The notes under the pieces are model-generated. The model did no database searches, was not told the DNA's origin, and saw nothing but the letters and a program-made list of their open reading frames with translations. The position numbers and the translations under genes are program-made. A stretch of 64,000 nt of DNA, from NCBI RefSeq assembly GCF_000699445.3, contig NC_067199.1, forward strand, positions 34,146,902-34,210,901, in the 5' to 3' direction. This document shows, in pieces, positions 38,416 to 50,271 of the stretch; position 1 is the stretch's first letter; every line of letters starts with the position of its first letter. Source of the DNA: Schistosoma haematobium. Taxonomy: Eukaryota; Platyhelminthes; Trematoda; Strigeidida; Schistosomatidae.

Positions 38416-39453
38416 GGTTAAGCTGCGGCTTTTACTATGCAGGTCGAAATTCACGTCCGACGGCATGTCAACAAGGCTCTCCTCGTGATTTCGTGTCACC
38501 ACACACAAACACCAATGATAGGTCGTGAGGCGGGCGTTGGACAACGGATATGCGACCAGTCTGGTGACCGTGTGAACAGTCCGTATTATCATCTGCTTTT
38601 ATTCAAACACATAAACATTGGTACACACAGGCACCAAACAGATATGCGCCACATAAATCACTCGATTTGTGTGAGGGCTGGGATACTGCCTCGGGTGCCC
38701 AAACCGAAGCACGTGGTTTTCTCAGGGGCCACACTCGAGCCTTTGACCTGAAGGTCTAATCCATAATGTGGCAGAGCAACTTTAGGAGATGCAGTCCCAT
38801 GGTAGTCGGTCACCAACGATATCTTCACACGCCAATATGTTTCCTCAGGATCTTGGAGCCCATGTGCACCATTGGTTTGGAATCAGAGTTTTCCAACTCC
38901 CTGGGTGAAGCCTCCGTATCCACCAACCGGTTTAAGGCGCCGGATATTCGCTTTTCGTCCTCTCAATTTCGTAGACAACACCCCCGCCGCGAGAAGGCAG
39001 TGAGTAGGACTTGCCTGGCAGTGGTCGTATGCACGTGGTCATGTGAGAGCATTTCGAGCGGGAGAGCTGACTCTCATCATTCTCGGCCGTACCAGGGCAT
39101 TTGTGGGTATCTGGTGGACGTGTCCACGGTGGCAATGACGTCGGAGTAATAACATGCGTGCTGACACCGTGAACAGCGCACTGGTCACTACGTCTGGCTC
39201 GTGTATTCGCTAAATGCCTGCATTATTTGTGATGTGCAGACGGGTAAATTTGTGTGAAGTTGACTGAGATTGGTCGGTGTGCACGTGACTGGGTGCACAA
39301 GATGGTGTCCACCGGATTCGTTAGCACCACTGCATTTCATTGTGATAGTCGATTGTCAGTGATGAATACATTGAATTTCACGTGAGCCGCACAACATTTT
39401 CTGTCGGGAAGCATGACATTTTTCTCGTGAAATCGAGAGGTGACATCATCATA

Positions 39454-39540
39454 TTGATGTTGATGTTGTTGTTGTTGATGATGATGATGGTGTTGGTGGT
39501 GGTGGTGGTGATGGTGGGTGTGTTGGTGTTGTTGTTGATG
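39454..39540 (+). repeat. Compound trinucleotide microsatellite, unit 12
   Basis: Same as unit 11. Confidence 0.95.
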
Positions 39541-40468
39541 GATCGTGTTGGTGAATGTTTATCCACATGTGAGTGATGTGGTCTAATCTAAGAGACGAGC
39601 TGTGTGTAGGAGGTGGGATGTGCTGTGGAAGAGGCCTTGAGAACACACGAAATGATACTCGGTCGATTGGCCACCACACATTGTATGTCTTCACTACTGA
39701 GTGCTTTGCTTGTACAATTCGCACTCATGATAGATGGTTGGCACTTCCCACCAGTGAAATGACTGGTGTTGGATACAAATTCAATCTTGTCATGTCGATC
39801 GTATGCAAACGTGCAGAGAGATTGTGCTAGGCTCTCATGGGTGGACAATATTGCTTGCGTTCACACAGCACCACGTGATGATGACAAACTGTGATTTGTG
39901 GGTTGTAAGTGGATAGTTGTTGGCCGCCGAATTCATGAAGGACCAGTGTGAGTAAGTATGTTGGAGTGTATATTGAGACAGCGAGTTGTGAAAGTGCTTC
40001 TCGTGATGGCGACAAGTGATCGGGTGGTGTGGAGGAGCTATTCAAATTGTCTGATTGTTGCCTGTTAGAGGTCGTCAGTTGGAGACAGTGTTCAAGTGGA
40101 ATGGAGAGAAATGTTGATTGCTGAATGGTCTGGTATGTTTTTCCAATGCGGATAGAAGGCGTCGTCGTCGTCGTCGTCGTCGTCGTCGCAGTCGTCGTCG
40201 CAGTCATGGTCATGGTCATGGTCATGGTCATGTTGATGGAATTGTAGTGGATGGAGTATATGATTTGTAGGGGAATGTGTGGGATGTTTTTGATTCGCTT
40301 GGTTGTTTGGTCGAGTGATGAGTGATCGATGGTTAGTTGATTCATTGGTTGGTTATTTTGTTATTTGGTTGGTTAGTTAGTTATTTAGTTAGTTAGTCAT
40401 TTAGTTTGTGGATTTGTGATTTGATGTTGTGTGGTGAGTGTGCCATGTTGTTGAGTGGTCGAATTGTA

Positions 40469-40541
40469 GGTCCAGTGGTGTAGTGGTTATCACGTTCGCC
40501 TCACACGCGAAAGGTCCCCGGTTCGAACCCGGGCTGGACCA
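40469..40541 (+). tRNA. tRNA-Val (CAC), copy 13
   Basis: Identical to copy 1; CGGCTTTTACT in the 3' flank. Confidence 0.98.
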
Positions 40542-41581
40542 GGTTAAGCTGCGGCTTTTACTATGCAGGTCGAAATTCACGTCCGACGGCATGTCAACAA
40601 GGCTCTCCTCGTGATTTCGTGTCACCACACACAAACACCAATGATAGGTCGTGAGGCGGGCGTTGGACAACGGATATGCGACCAGTCTGGTGACCGTGTG
40701 AACAGTCCGTATTATCATCTGCTTTTATTCAAACACATAAACATTGGTACACACAGGCACCAAACAGATATGCGCCACATAAATCACTCGATTTGTGTGA
40801 GGGCTGGGATACTGCCTCGGGTGCCCAAACCGAAGCACGTGGTTTTCTCAGGGGGCCACACCTCGAGCCTTTGACCTGAAGGTCTAATCCATAATGTGGC
40901 AGAGCAACTTTAGGAGATGCAGTCCCATGGTAGTCGGTCACCAACGATATCTTCACACGCCAATATGTTTCCTCAGGATCTTGGAGCCCATGTGCACCAT
41001 TGGTTTGGAATCAGAGTTTTCCAACTCCCTGGGTGAAGCCTCCGTATCCACCAACCGGTTTAAGGCGCCGGATATTCGCTTTTCGTCCTCTCAATTTCGT
41101 AGACAACACCCCCGCCGCGAGAAGGCAGTGAGTAGGACTTGCCTGGCAGTGGTCGTATGCACGTGGTCATGTGAGAGCATTTCGAGCGGGAGAGCTGACT
41201 CTCATCATTCTCGGCCGTACCAGGGCATTTGTGGGTATCTGGTGGACGTGTCCACGGTGGCAATGACGTCGGAGTAATAACATGCGTGCTGACACCGTGA
41301 ACAGCGCACTGGTCACTACGTCTGGCTCGTGTATTCGCTAAATGCCTGCATTATTTGTGATGTGCAGACGGGTAAATTTGTGTGAAGTTGACTGAGATTG
41401 GTCGGTGTGCACGTGACTGGGTGCACAAGATGGTGTCCACCGGATTCGTTAGCACCACTGCATTTCATTGTGATAGTCGATTGTCAGTGATGAATACATT
41501 GAATTTCACGTGAGCAGCACAACATTTTCTGTCGGGAAGCATGACATTTTTCTCGTGAAATCGAGAGGTGACATCATCATA

Positions 41582-41669
41582 TTGATGTTGATGTTGTTGT
41601 TGTTGATGATGATGATGGTGTTGGTGGTGGTGGTGGTGATGGTGGGTGTGTTGGTGTTGTTGTTGATGG
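41582..41669 (+). repeat. Compound trinucleotide microsatellite, unit 13
   Basis: Same as unit 11. Confidence 0.95.
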
Positions 41670-42596
41670 ATCGTGTTGGTGAATGTTTATCCACATGTGA
41701 GTGATGTGGTCTAATCTAAGAGACGAGCTGTGTGTAGGAGGTGGGATGTGCTGTGGAAGAGGCCTTGAGAACACACGAAATGATACTCGGTCGATTGGCC
41801 ACCACACATTGTATGTCTTCACTACTGAGTGCTTTGCTTGTACAATTCACACTCATGATAGATGGTTGGCACTTCCCACCAGTGAAATGACTGGTGTTGG
41901 ATACAAATTCAATCTTGTCATGTCGATCGTATGCAAACGTGCAGAGAGATTGTGCTAGGCTCTCATGGGTGGACAATATTGCTTGCGTTCACACAGCACC
42001 ACGTGATGATGACAAACTGTGATTTGTGGGTTGTAAGTGGATAGTTGTTGGCCGCCGAATTCATGAAGGACCAGTGTGAGTAAGTATGTTGGAGTGTATA
42101 TTGAGACAGCGAGTTGTGAAAGTGCTTCTCGTGATGGCGACAAGTGATCGGGTGGTGTGGAGGAGCTATTCAAATTGTCTGATTGTTGCCTGTTAGAGGT
42201 CGTCAGTTGGAGACAGTGTTCAAGTGGAATGGAGAGAAATGTTGATTGCTGAATGGTCTGGTATGTTTTTCCAATGCGGATAGAAGGCGTCGTCGTCGTC
42301 GTCGTCGTCGTCGTCGCAGTCGTCGTCGCAGTCATGGTCATGGTCATGGTCATGGTCATGTTGATGGAATTGTAGTGGATGGAGTATATGATTTGTAGGG
42401 GAATGTGTGGGATGTTTTTGATTCGCTTGGTTGTTTGGTCGAGTGATGAGTGATCGATGGTTAGTTGATTCATTGGTTGGTTATTTTGTTATTTGGTTGG
42501 TTAGTTAGTTATTTAGTTAGTTAGTCATTTAGTTTGTGGATTTGTGATTTGATGTTGTGTGGTGAGTGTGCCATGTTGTTGAGTGGTCGAATTGTA

Positions 42597-42669
42597 GGTC
42601 CAGTGGTGTAGTGGTTATCACGTTCGCCTCACACGCGAAAGGTCCCCGGTTCGAACCCGGGCTGGACCA
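42597..42669 (+). tRNA. tRNA-Val (CAC), copy 14
   Basis: Identical to copy 1; CGGCTTTTACT in the 3' flank. Confidence 0.98.
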
Positions 42670-43708
42670 GGTTAAGCTGCGGCTTTTACTATGCAGGTCG
42701 AAATTCACGTCCGACGGCATGTCAACAAGGCTCTCCTCGTGATTTCGTGTCACCACACACAAACACCAATGATAGGTCGTGAGGCGGGCGTTGGACAACG
42801 GATATGCGACCAGTCTGGTGACCGTGTGAACAGTCCGTATTATCATCTGCTTTTATTCAAACACATAAACATTGGTACACACAGGCACCAAACAGATATG
42901 CGCCACATAAATCACTCGATTTGTGTGAGGGCTGGGATACTGCCTCGGGTGCCCAAACCGAAGCACGTGGTTTTCTCAGGGGGCCACACTCGAGCCTTTG
43001 ACCTGAAGGTCTAATCCATAATGTGGCAGAGCAACTTTAGGAGATGCAGTCCCATGGTAGTCGGTCACCAACGATATCTTCACACGCCAATATGTTTCCT
43101 CAGGATCTTGGAGCCCATGTGCACCATTGGTTTGGAATCAGAGTTTTCCAACTCCCTGGGTGAAGCCTCCGTATCCACCAACCGGTTTAAGGCGCCGGAT
43201 ATTCGCTTTTCGTCCTCTCAATTTCGTAGACAACACCCCCGCCGCGAGAAGGCAGTGAGTAGGACTTGCCTGGCAGTGGTCGTATGCACGTGGTCATGTG
43301 AGAGCATTTCGAGCGGGAGAGCTGACTCTCATCATTCTCGGCCGTACCAGGGCATTTGTGGGTATCTGGTGGACGTGTCCACGGTGGCAATGACGTCGGA
43401 GTAATAACATGCGTGCTGACACCGTGAACAGCGCACTGGTCACTACGTCTGGCTCGTGTATTCGCTAAATGCCTGCATTATTTGTGATGTGCAGACGGGT
43501 AAATTTGTGTGAAGTTGACTGAGATTGGTCGGTGTGCACGTGACTGGGTGCACAAGATGGTGTCCATCGGATTCGTTAGCACCACTGCATTTCATTGTGA
43601 TAGTCGATTGTCAGTGATGAATACATTGAATTTCACGTGAGCCGCACAACATTTTCTGTCGGGAAGCATGACATTTTTCTCGTGAAATCGAGAGGTGACA
43701 TCATCATA

Positions 43709-43792
43709 TTGATGTTGATGTTGTTGTTGTTGATGATGATGGTGGTGGTGGTGGTGGTGGTGATGGTGGGTGTGTTGGTGTTGTTGTTGATG
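43709..43792 (+). repeat. Compound trinucleotide microsatellite, unit 14
   Basis: One trinucleotide shorter than unit 13, and the GTGTTGG interruption is replaced by pure GTG. Confidence 0.95.
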
Positions 43793-44410
43793 GATCGTGT
43801 TGGTGAATGTTTATCCACATGTGAGTGATGTGGTCTAATCTAAGAGACGAGCTGTGTGTAGGAGGTGGGATGTGCTGTGGAAGAGGCCTTGAGAACACAC
43901 GAAATGATACTCGGTCGATTGGCCACCACACATTGTATGTCTTCACTACTGAGTGCTTTGCTTGTACAATTCACACTCATGATAGATGGTTGGCACTTCC
44001 CACCAGTGAAATGACTGGTGTTGGATACAAATTCAATCTTGTCATGTCGATCGTATGCAAACGTGCAGAGAGATTGTGCTAGGCTCTCATGGGTGGACAA
44101 TATTGCTTGCGTTCACACAGCACCACGTGATGATGACAAACTGTGATTTGTGGGTTGTAAGTGGATAGTTGTTGGCCGCCGAATTCATGAAGGACCAGTG
44201 TGAGTAAGTATGTTGGAGTGTATATTGAGACAGCGAGTTGTGAAAGTGCTTCTCGTGATGGCGACAAGTGATCGGGTGGTGTGGAGGAGCTATTCAAATT
44301 GTCTGATTGTTGCCTGTTAGAGGTCGTCAGTTGGAGACAGTGTTCAAGTGGAATGGAGAGAAATGTTGATTGCTGAATGGTCTGGTATGTTTTTCCAATG
44401 CGGATAGAAG

Positions 44411-44444
<34 letters not shown>

Positions 44445-44723
44445 AGTCGTCGTCGCAGTCATGGTCATGGTCATGGTCATGGTCATGTTGATGGAATTGT
44501 AGTGGATGGAGTATATGATTTGTAGGGGAATGTGTGGGATGTTTTTGATTCGCTTGGTTGTTTGGTCGAGTGATGAGTGATCGATGGTTAGTTGATTCAT
44601 TGGTTGGTTATTTTGTTATTTGGTTGGTTAGTTAGTTATTTAGTTAGTTAGTTATTTAGTTTGTGGATTTGTGATTTGATGTTGTGTGGTGAGTGTGCCA
44701 TGTTGTTGAGTGGTCGAATTGTA

Positions 44724-44796
44724 GGTCCAGTGGTGTAGTGGTTATCACGTTCGCCTCACACGCGAAAGGTCCCCGGTTCGAACCCGGGCTGGACCA
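44724..44796 (+). tRNA. tRNA-Val (CAC), copy 15
   Basis: Identical to copy 1; last intact gene of the array. Confidence 0.98.
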
Positions 44797-45835
44797 GGTT
44801 AAGCTGCGGCTTTTACTATGCAGGTCGAAATTCACGTCCGACGGCATGTCAACAAGGCTCTCCTCGTGATTTCGTGTCACCACACACAAACACCAATGAT
44901 AGGTCGTGAGGCGGGCGTTGGACAACGGATATGCGACCAGTCTGGTGACCGTGTGAACAGTCCGTATTATCATCTGCTTTTATTCAAACACATAAACATT
45001 GGTACACACAGGCACCAAACAGATATGCGCCACATAAATCACTCGATTTGTGTGAGGGCTGGGATACTGCCTCGGGTGCCCAAACCGAAGCACGTGGTTT
45101 TCTCAGGGGCCACACCTCGAGCCTTTGACCTGAAGGTCTAATCCATAATGTGGCAGAGCAACTTTAGGAGATGCAGTCCCATGGTAGTCGGTCACCAACG
45201 ATATCTTCACACGCCAATATGTTTCCTCAGGATCTTGGAGCCCATGTGCACCATTGGTTTGGAATCAGAGTTTTCCAACTCCCTGGGTGAAGCCTCCGTA
45301 TCCACCAACCGGTTTAAGGCGCCGGATATTCGCTTTTCGTCCTCTCAATTTCGTAGACAACACCCCCGCCGCGAGAAGGCAGTGAGTAGGACTTGCCTGG
45401 CAGTGGTCGTATGCACGTGGTCATGTGAGAGCATTTCGAGCGGGAGAGCTGACTCTCACCATTCTCGGCCGTACCAGGGCATTTGTGGGTATCTGGTGGA
45501 CGTGTCCACGGTGGCAATGACGTCGGAGTAATAACATGCGTGCTGACACCGTGAACAGCGCACTGGTCACTACGTCTGGCTCGTGTATTCGCTAAATGCC
45601 TGCATTATTTGTGATGTGCAGACGGGTAAATTTGTGTGAAGTTGACTGAGATTGGTCGGTGTGCACGTGACTGGGTGCACAAGATGGTGTCCATCGGATT
45701 CGTTAGCACCACTGCATTTCATTGTGATAGTCGATTGTCAGTGATGAATACATTGAATTTCACGTGAGCCGCACAACATTTTCTGTCGGGAAGCATGACA
45801 TTTTTCTCGTGAAATCGAGAGGTGACATCATCATA

Positions 45836-45863
45836 TTGATGTTGATGTTGTTGTTGTTGTTGA

Positions 45864-45897
<34 letters not shown>

Positions 45898-45933
45898 GGT
45901 GGTGATGGTGGGGTGTTGGTGTTGTTGTTGATG
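45836..45933 (+). repeat. Compound trinucleotide microsatellite, unit 15
   Basis: Longer ATG and GTG blocks than units 11-14, and a GGTGGGGTG end. Confidence 0.95.
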
Positions 45934-46551
45934 GATCGTGTTGGTGAATGTTTATCCACATGTGAGTGATGTGGTCTAATCTAAGAGACGAGCTGTGTGT
46001 AGGAGGTGGGATGTGCTGTGGAAGAGGCCTTGAGAACACACGAAATGATACTCGGTCGATTGGCCACCACACATTGTATGTCTTCACTACTGAGTGCTTT
46101 GCTTGTACAATTCGCACTCATGATAGATGGTTGGCACTTCCCACCAGTGAAATGACTGGTGTTGGATACAAATTCAATCTTGTCATGTCGATCGTATGCA
46201 AACGTGCAGAGAGATTGTGCTAGGCTCTCATGGGTGGACAATATTGCTTGCGTTCACACAGCACCACGTGATGATGACAAACTGTGATTTGTGGGTTGTA
46301 AGTGGATAGTTGTTGGCCGCCGAATTCATGAAGGACCAGTGTGAGTAAGTATGTTGGAGTGTATATTGAGACAGCGAGTTGTGAAAGTGCTTCTCGTGAT
46401 GGCGACAAGTGATCGGGTGGTGTGGAGGAGCTATTCAAATTGTCTGATTGTTGCCTGTTAGAGGTCGTCAGTTGGAGACAGTGTTCAAGTGGAATGGAGA
46501 GAAATGTTGATTGCTGAATGGTCTGGTATGTTTTTCCAATGCGGATAGAAG

Positions 46552-46585
<34 letters not shown>

Positions 46586-46868
46586 AGTCGTCGTCGCAGT
46601 CATGGTCATGGTCATGGTCATGGTCATGTTGATGGAATTGTAGTGGATGGAGTATATGATTTGTAGGGGAATGTGTGGGATGTTTTTGATTCGCTTGGTT
46701 GTTTGGTCGAGTGATGAGTGATCGATGGTTAGTTGATTCATTGGTTGGTTATTTTGTTATTTGGTTGGTTACTTTGTTATTTGGTTGGTTAGTTAGTTAT
46801 TTAGTTTGTGGATTTGTGATTTGATGTTGTGTGGTGAGTGTGCCATGTTGTTGAGTGGTCGAACTGTG

Positions 46869-46941
46869 GGCCCAGTGGTGTAGTGGTTATCACGTTCGCC
46901 TCACACGCGAAAGTTTCCCGGTTGGAACTCGGGCTGGACCA
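46869..46941 (+). pseudogene. tRNA-Val (CAC), degenerate copy 16 at the array edge
   Basis: Full length, but changed where the other copies are identical. The acceptor 5' strand reads GGCCCAG, giving a C-A mismatch. The bases before the T stem read AAGTTTCCC. The T loop reads TTGGAAC, losing the conserved C of TTCGA in the B box. One T-stem pair becomes G-T. The CAC anticodon arm is intact. Promoter and fold are both weakened, so this is probably a pseudogene at the decaying end of the array. Confidence 0.9.
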
Positions 46942-47017
46942 GGTTAAGCTGCGGCTTTTACTATGCAGGTCGAAATTCACGTCCGACGGCATGTCAACAA
47001 TGCTGTCCTCGTGGTTT

Positions 47018-49117
47018 ATTGTTTTTCTATTATTTCATCCTTATATGTTTGATAGATTTTGTGTGATTTTTGGCAAATTTTTTCTATTCACTACCTTGCA
47101 TGCTTTCTGTACTTATTAATAATTTTATGCAGTCACGTTTCTATTTCCAGAACGCTTTTTTTCTAGTATTAAATAGTTTAATGTCCTTACGTAACGAAAA
47201 CCTTTTGCAAACCGTTATCTTCGTCGAGAAGATATTCGTAAAATTCATTTAGAGGCATAACTTTGAAGTACTGTGTAATTTCTTACACTTTGTTCATATA
47301 AGTATGTATTTCGTTAACTTGAACCATATTTCCTGATATGAAGACTACGTTCGAAACCTCTTCTCTAGTTCTTGAGAAATTATTGTTTATAATTGCTGCA
47401 AACATTTGCAGAAAATTATCCTCTCGTTTTATATCCATTTTAAATCAATAATAAACAATGACTTCAATTTTAGAAAGCACTGGTTTTATTAGGTAGAAGG
47501 TATTGAAGAAAATGTTTAAATAGGATAAAAAGACTTATAACACTTGGCAAAAAATACAATGCAACCACCTGTATAATTACCCAATTCAGTGTTTTCTAGC
47601 ATAATTTCGTACTTTTCCTTTGATTTCATTTGGGTTTTTTTTAATAATATTTTATACTCCTTAATTCTTTACTTGGTAGTAGTATTATTTAAGGTTTATA
47701 AATTTCAATTGTGGTGGCAAATTAAAGTGGTTTGTCGTCATGGACTAGTGTCAACTGTGGAACTACTAGAAATTGGGAAACAGTAGCGGGAAACTGTTCT
47801 GTTCTAAAATAAGGTTCTAGGAAAATGGACACTTGTGGCTTTATCAGGAGATCATCCCAGAACTAGAGGATAGTGGTACATTTGTTGTATGACTTAGTCA
47901 GAATTGTAAGTTTGATTTGGTATTTCACTACATTTTTTCATATATAAAGTACTTTTTGTTTTCATCAGCCAAGTGGATGCTTTAAATAGTGGGTAATTTC
48001 CAAGGTCATCAGATGATATGGTCATAATTAATTTATCAGTATGAAATATTATTTATGTTGCTCCGAAACCAAGGTCATCTTACGTTAGTACGAAGGGAAA
48101 CGAAATATCACCGAAGTATTATATGAATTTCAGTTGTTAGTATTCTGGAGATTGATTTCACAAATGTCATGATTTCCGTGCACAAAGTTTAGATACTTCA
48201 TCGAGTAGGAAATTGAGTAAATTCGAAATGAAAAACATGGTAATATGTTCGTCTACTGCTGTACGATCTTTATATGTTTGTATGAAAGAGTCAAAAACTT
48301 GATCTCACCTATCTCAGTTAAAAAAAGATCTTCATTAGTTGGGAAAGTTATCTTTTTTGTCAGCTAACTGTATTCAAAGACTTCCCTTAAAAAAACTAGT
48401 GCGTAATAAAAAAATTTATTATTCTGGTGGGATAGGAAACAAAGTAATGTAGTTAACTGATGTTGTTGTCTAGAATGTAAGAACTAGAAGTGTGGTGCGT
48501 GCTACTTATATTGGCATAAGTAGTATATAACGCGAGTCAGGAATGTAATGTCTGGCAGCAGAAGATTGGGAAGATAAAGAAAGGAAGGACGGGAATAGAA
48601 AGCAATTAGTATAGAAATGCAAGAACAATGAAGTCCAAGACAATTACTGAACATTTTGCAAATGAGGTATTATAATATGGTTTTTCTATTTTACCAAGTA
48701 ACTCTGTAACAACATGCCCTGCTTAGAATCACAGTTGTACAGTGCATTAAATCAATTCTCTCCGAATGAATAGATAGTATTGAATCTTATCACTAAACCG
48801 AATAAGATTAACTCGTCCTATTCAGCTCGACTCGTTGTTCTTTTCCATGTTAACAATGGGAATAAGTATGAAGTTGATTTTAGATAGATTGATGAAAAAT
48901 TTTAAAATCTATATACATAATCTTACTTCCTGTTTTATCCTAGTGAAGATCTTAAACTACGGGTACCTTCTGAGATCTTTTAATGGACCAATATTCTATA
49001 GACATTCTTATTATATAACTAACTATTCAGTAACTAGATTATGTATATCTATATTCCTCTTATTATAAGCTTCATTTTGACGATTTAGGGATCTTAAGTT
49101 ATGTTCAATTTATTAAT
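47018..49117. other. AT-rich non-coding stretch right of the array
   Basis: Array homology ends abruptly near 47017. Frames at 47070-47252, 47589-47786 and 48835-49068 are AT-rich and hydrophobic by composition, with no recognisable domain. Confidence 0.4.
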
Positions 49118-49432
49118 TACAGTCTCCCACGTTCACAGCAACTTTTTGGCTTGATCTTGTATAAATGTTATTTCCTATTTTATAATGTGATGCCGTCTGT
49201 TTGGCTGGTATATAAACCAAATATGTTTGAGATAAATGTTTCGCATAGTGGAAGCTGTTATTGGCATTCTGGACTCAACTAGATGGGCTAGATGAACAAA
49301 GAATCAATGAGGACGCTAGGCTGCTCATACCGGTCGAACATCATTGGTTTAGCACAGTACTAAGATTGAATAAGTCGATTGACAAATAAATCACGTGATA
49401 ACTAGCCGAACTTAAAGTCACAACACTTTCTA
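49118..49432 (+). repeat. Dispersed TATA-containing repeat, copy 2 (possible solo LTR)
   Basis: Matches 78-418 (minus) and 57915-58240 (plus): TACAGTCTCCCACGTTCACAG, then GGTATATAAACC, then GGCTGCTCATACCGGTCGAAC, ending near AATCACGTGATAACTAGCCG. Function unknown. Confidence 0.5.
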
Positions 49433-49836
49433 TTAAAGGTTTATTGTCTAATTGTATCCAATATATCAAGGTCATTTCTATGGTATATTTTTTTAGTTAT
49501 TTAATCCATTTTCAAATCAAATTGTAACCACATGTTTATCTTGAATTAGAGCATTATGACTAATAGTTTGTTGAAAGCTAAATAAGTAACTATTCATATT
49601 GTACCTTAAAAGTATGTCACTAACTAAGTTTGACTTTGATACAACTGATGTTTTTACTTGAATATTAACCAGTGAATGGTGTAATCACTTTATGTTTATT
49701 AACTATAATTTATTCATATGTCACATTTATCACTACAAATTTACATGATGTATGTTTTACTTTTCTTGTCTGGATAGCAAAATTAGTTTCTTATTCTGAA
49801 TATATTTTCTACTGAAATAATGATATGACTTTAAAG

Positions 49837-49849
49837 ATGAAATAGTTAT
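49837..49849 (+). repeat. Target-site duplication, left copy (inverted SINE A insertion)
   Basis: ATGAAATAGTTAT, repeated exactly at 50295-50307. Confidence 0.8.
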
Positions 49850-50132
49850 TCACTTGATATTGTTTTACTTGAATCTTCCCATTGATGTTTTTGGACTGAA
49901 ATTGATCAGTCTGTTATTGGCATATATACATACTGTGCGGATGCCTCGATATTGCCTTAATTTACAAGCATTATAAGCAAAGATGGATAGTGGCTAGCAG
50001 TGGAATCCAGGACGCGTAATAAGAGACTGATCAATTTCAGTCCTAAAACATCAATGGGAAGATTCAAGTAAAACAATACCAAGTGAATTAAACTTCACCC
50101 CATTGCACAAGCAAGTGGCTATCAGGACTCAG

Positions 50133-50187
50133 TAGCTGAGTGGATAACGCGATGGCGTTTGAAGCGAATGGTACTGGGTCCGAGTCC
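50133..50187 (+). promoter_or_regulatory. Internal Pol III promoter of SINE A (A and B boxes)
   Basis: A box TAGCTGAGTGG (50133-50143) and B box GGTCCGAGTCC (50177-50187) match the tRNA-type consensus well. The B box has C for T at its fourth base. Confidence 0.75.
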
Positions 50188-50217
50188 CAGAGTGAACATC
50201 AACTCTGAGATGCAGGT

Positions 50218-50271
50218 GTATCCAGCTGATGAGTCCCAAATAGGATGAAACGCGCGTCCTGGATTCCACTG
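50218..50271 (+). ncRNA. Hammerhead ribozyme, Smalpha type (copy 1)
   Basis: A self-cleaving RNA with all core bases present: CTGATGA 50226-50232, GAAA 50247-50250, cleavage triplet GTC with the cut after 50258. Stem I is TCCAG/CTGGA (50221-50225 with 50259-50263). Stem II is GTCC/GGAT. Stem III is only CGC/GCG. The short stem III and the CTGGATTCCACTG strand are those of the known Schistosoma hammerhead. The innermost stem II pair is G-U rather than G-C, which may slow cleavage. Confidence 0.9.

Larger units (their letters stand above)
18039..47017 (+). repeat. 29-kb tandem array of about 2.1-kb units, each with a tRNA-Val(CAC) locus
   Basis: Near-identical units are repeated head to tail. 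Distances between successive tRNA starts are 2058, 2046, 2063, 2065, 2112, 544, 559, 2148, 2136, 2138, 2129, 2126, 2128, 2127 and 2145 bp. Homology starts at AGTTGGAGACAGTGG near 18039, about 306 bp before the first tRNA, and stops near 47017, about 75 bp after the last. Each full unit has, in order: tRNA, about 1.1 kb of unique-looking sequence, a TTG/CTG/ATG/GTG tract, about 0.6 kb, a TCG plus TCATGG tract, a TTAG-rich stretch and the next tRNA. The TCG/TCATGG tracts begin near 18121, 20167, 22226, 24288, 26338, 28402, 28936, 29478, 31640, 33784, 35899, 38029, 40158, 42287, 44410 and 46551. TCG grows from 3 copies in the first units to about 8-11 in the later ones. The array is visibly more GC-rich than its flanks. 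No long conserved protein is evident. Confidence 0.97.

Noticed and set aside
18793..45531. Plus-strand frames of about 103-127 residues between the tRNA and the microsatellite
   Set aside because: One-base indels near TTTTCCAACTCC and TATGTTTCTCAGG change the frame between units; no domain and no sign of constraint.
19582..46241. Small frames of 85 residues (plus) and 86 residues (minus) open in every full array unit
   Set aside because: They overlap on opposite strands, show no domain, and the differences between units change residues freely in both (for example Ser/Phe and Ile/Thr on plus, Pro/Ser and Gly/Ser on minus). Openness is inherited from recent duplication.
21893..46741. Minus-strand frames of 120-173 residues with Met-Thr and poly-Thr runs
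   Set aside because: They are translations of the TCG and TCATGG microsatellites. Length changes stay in frame only because the repeats are 3 and 6 bases long.
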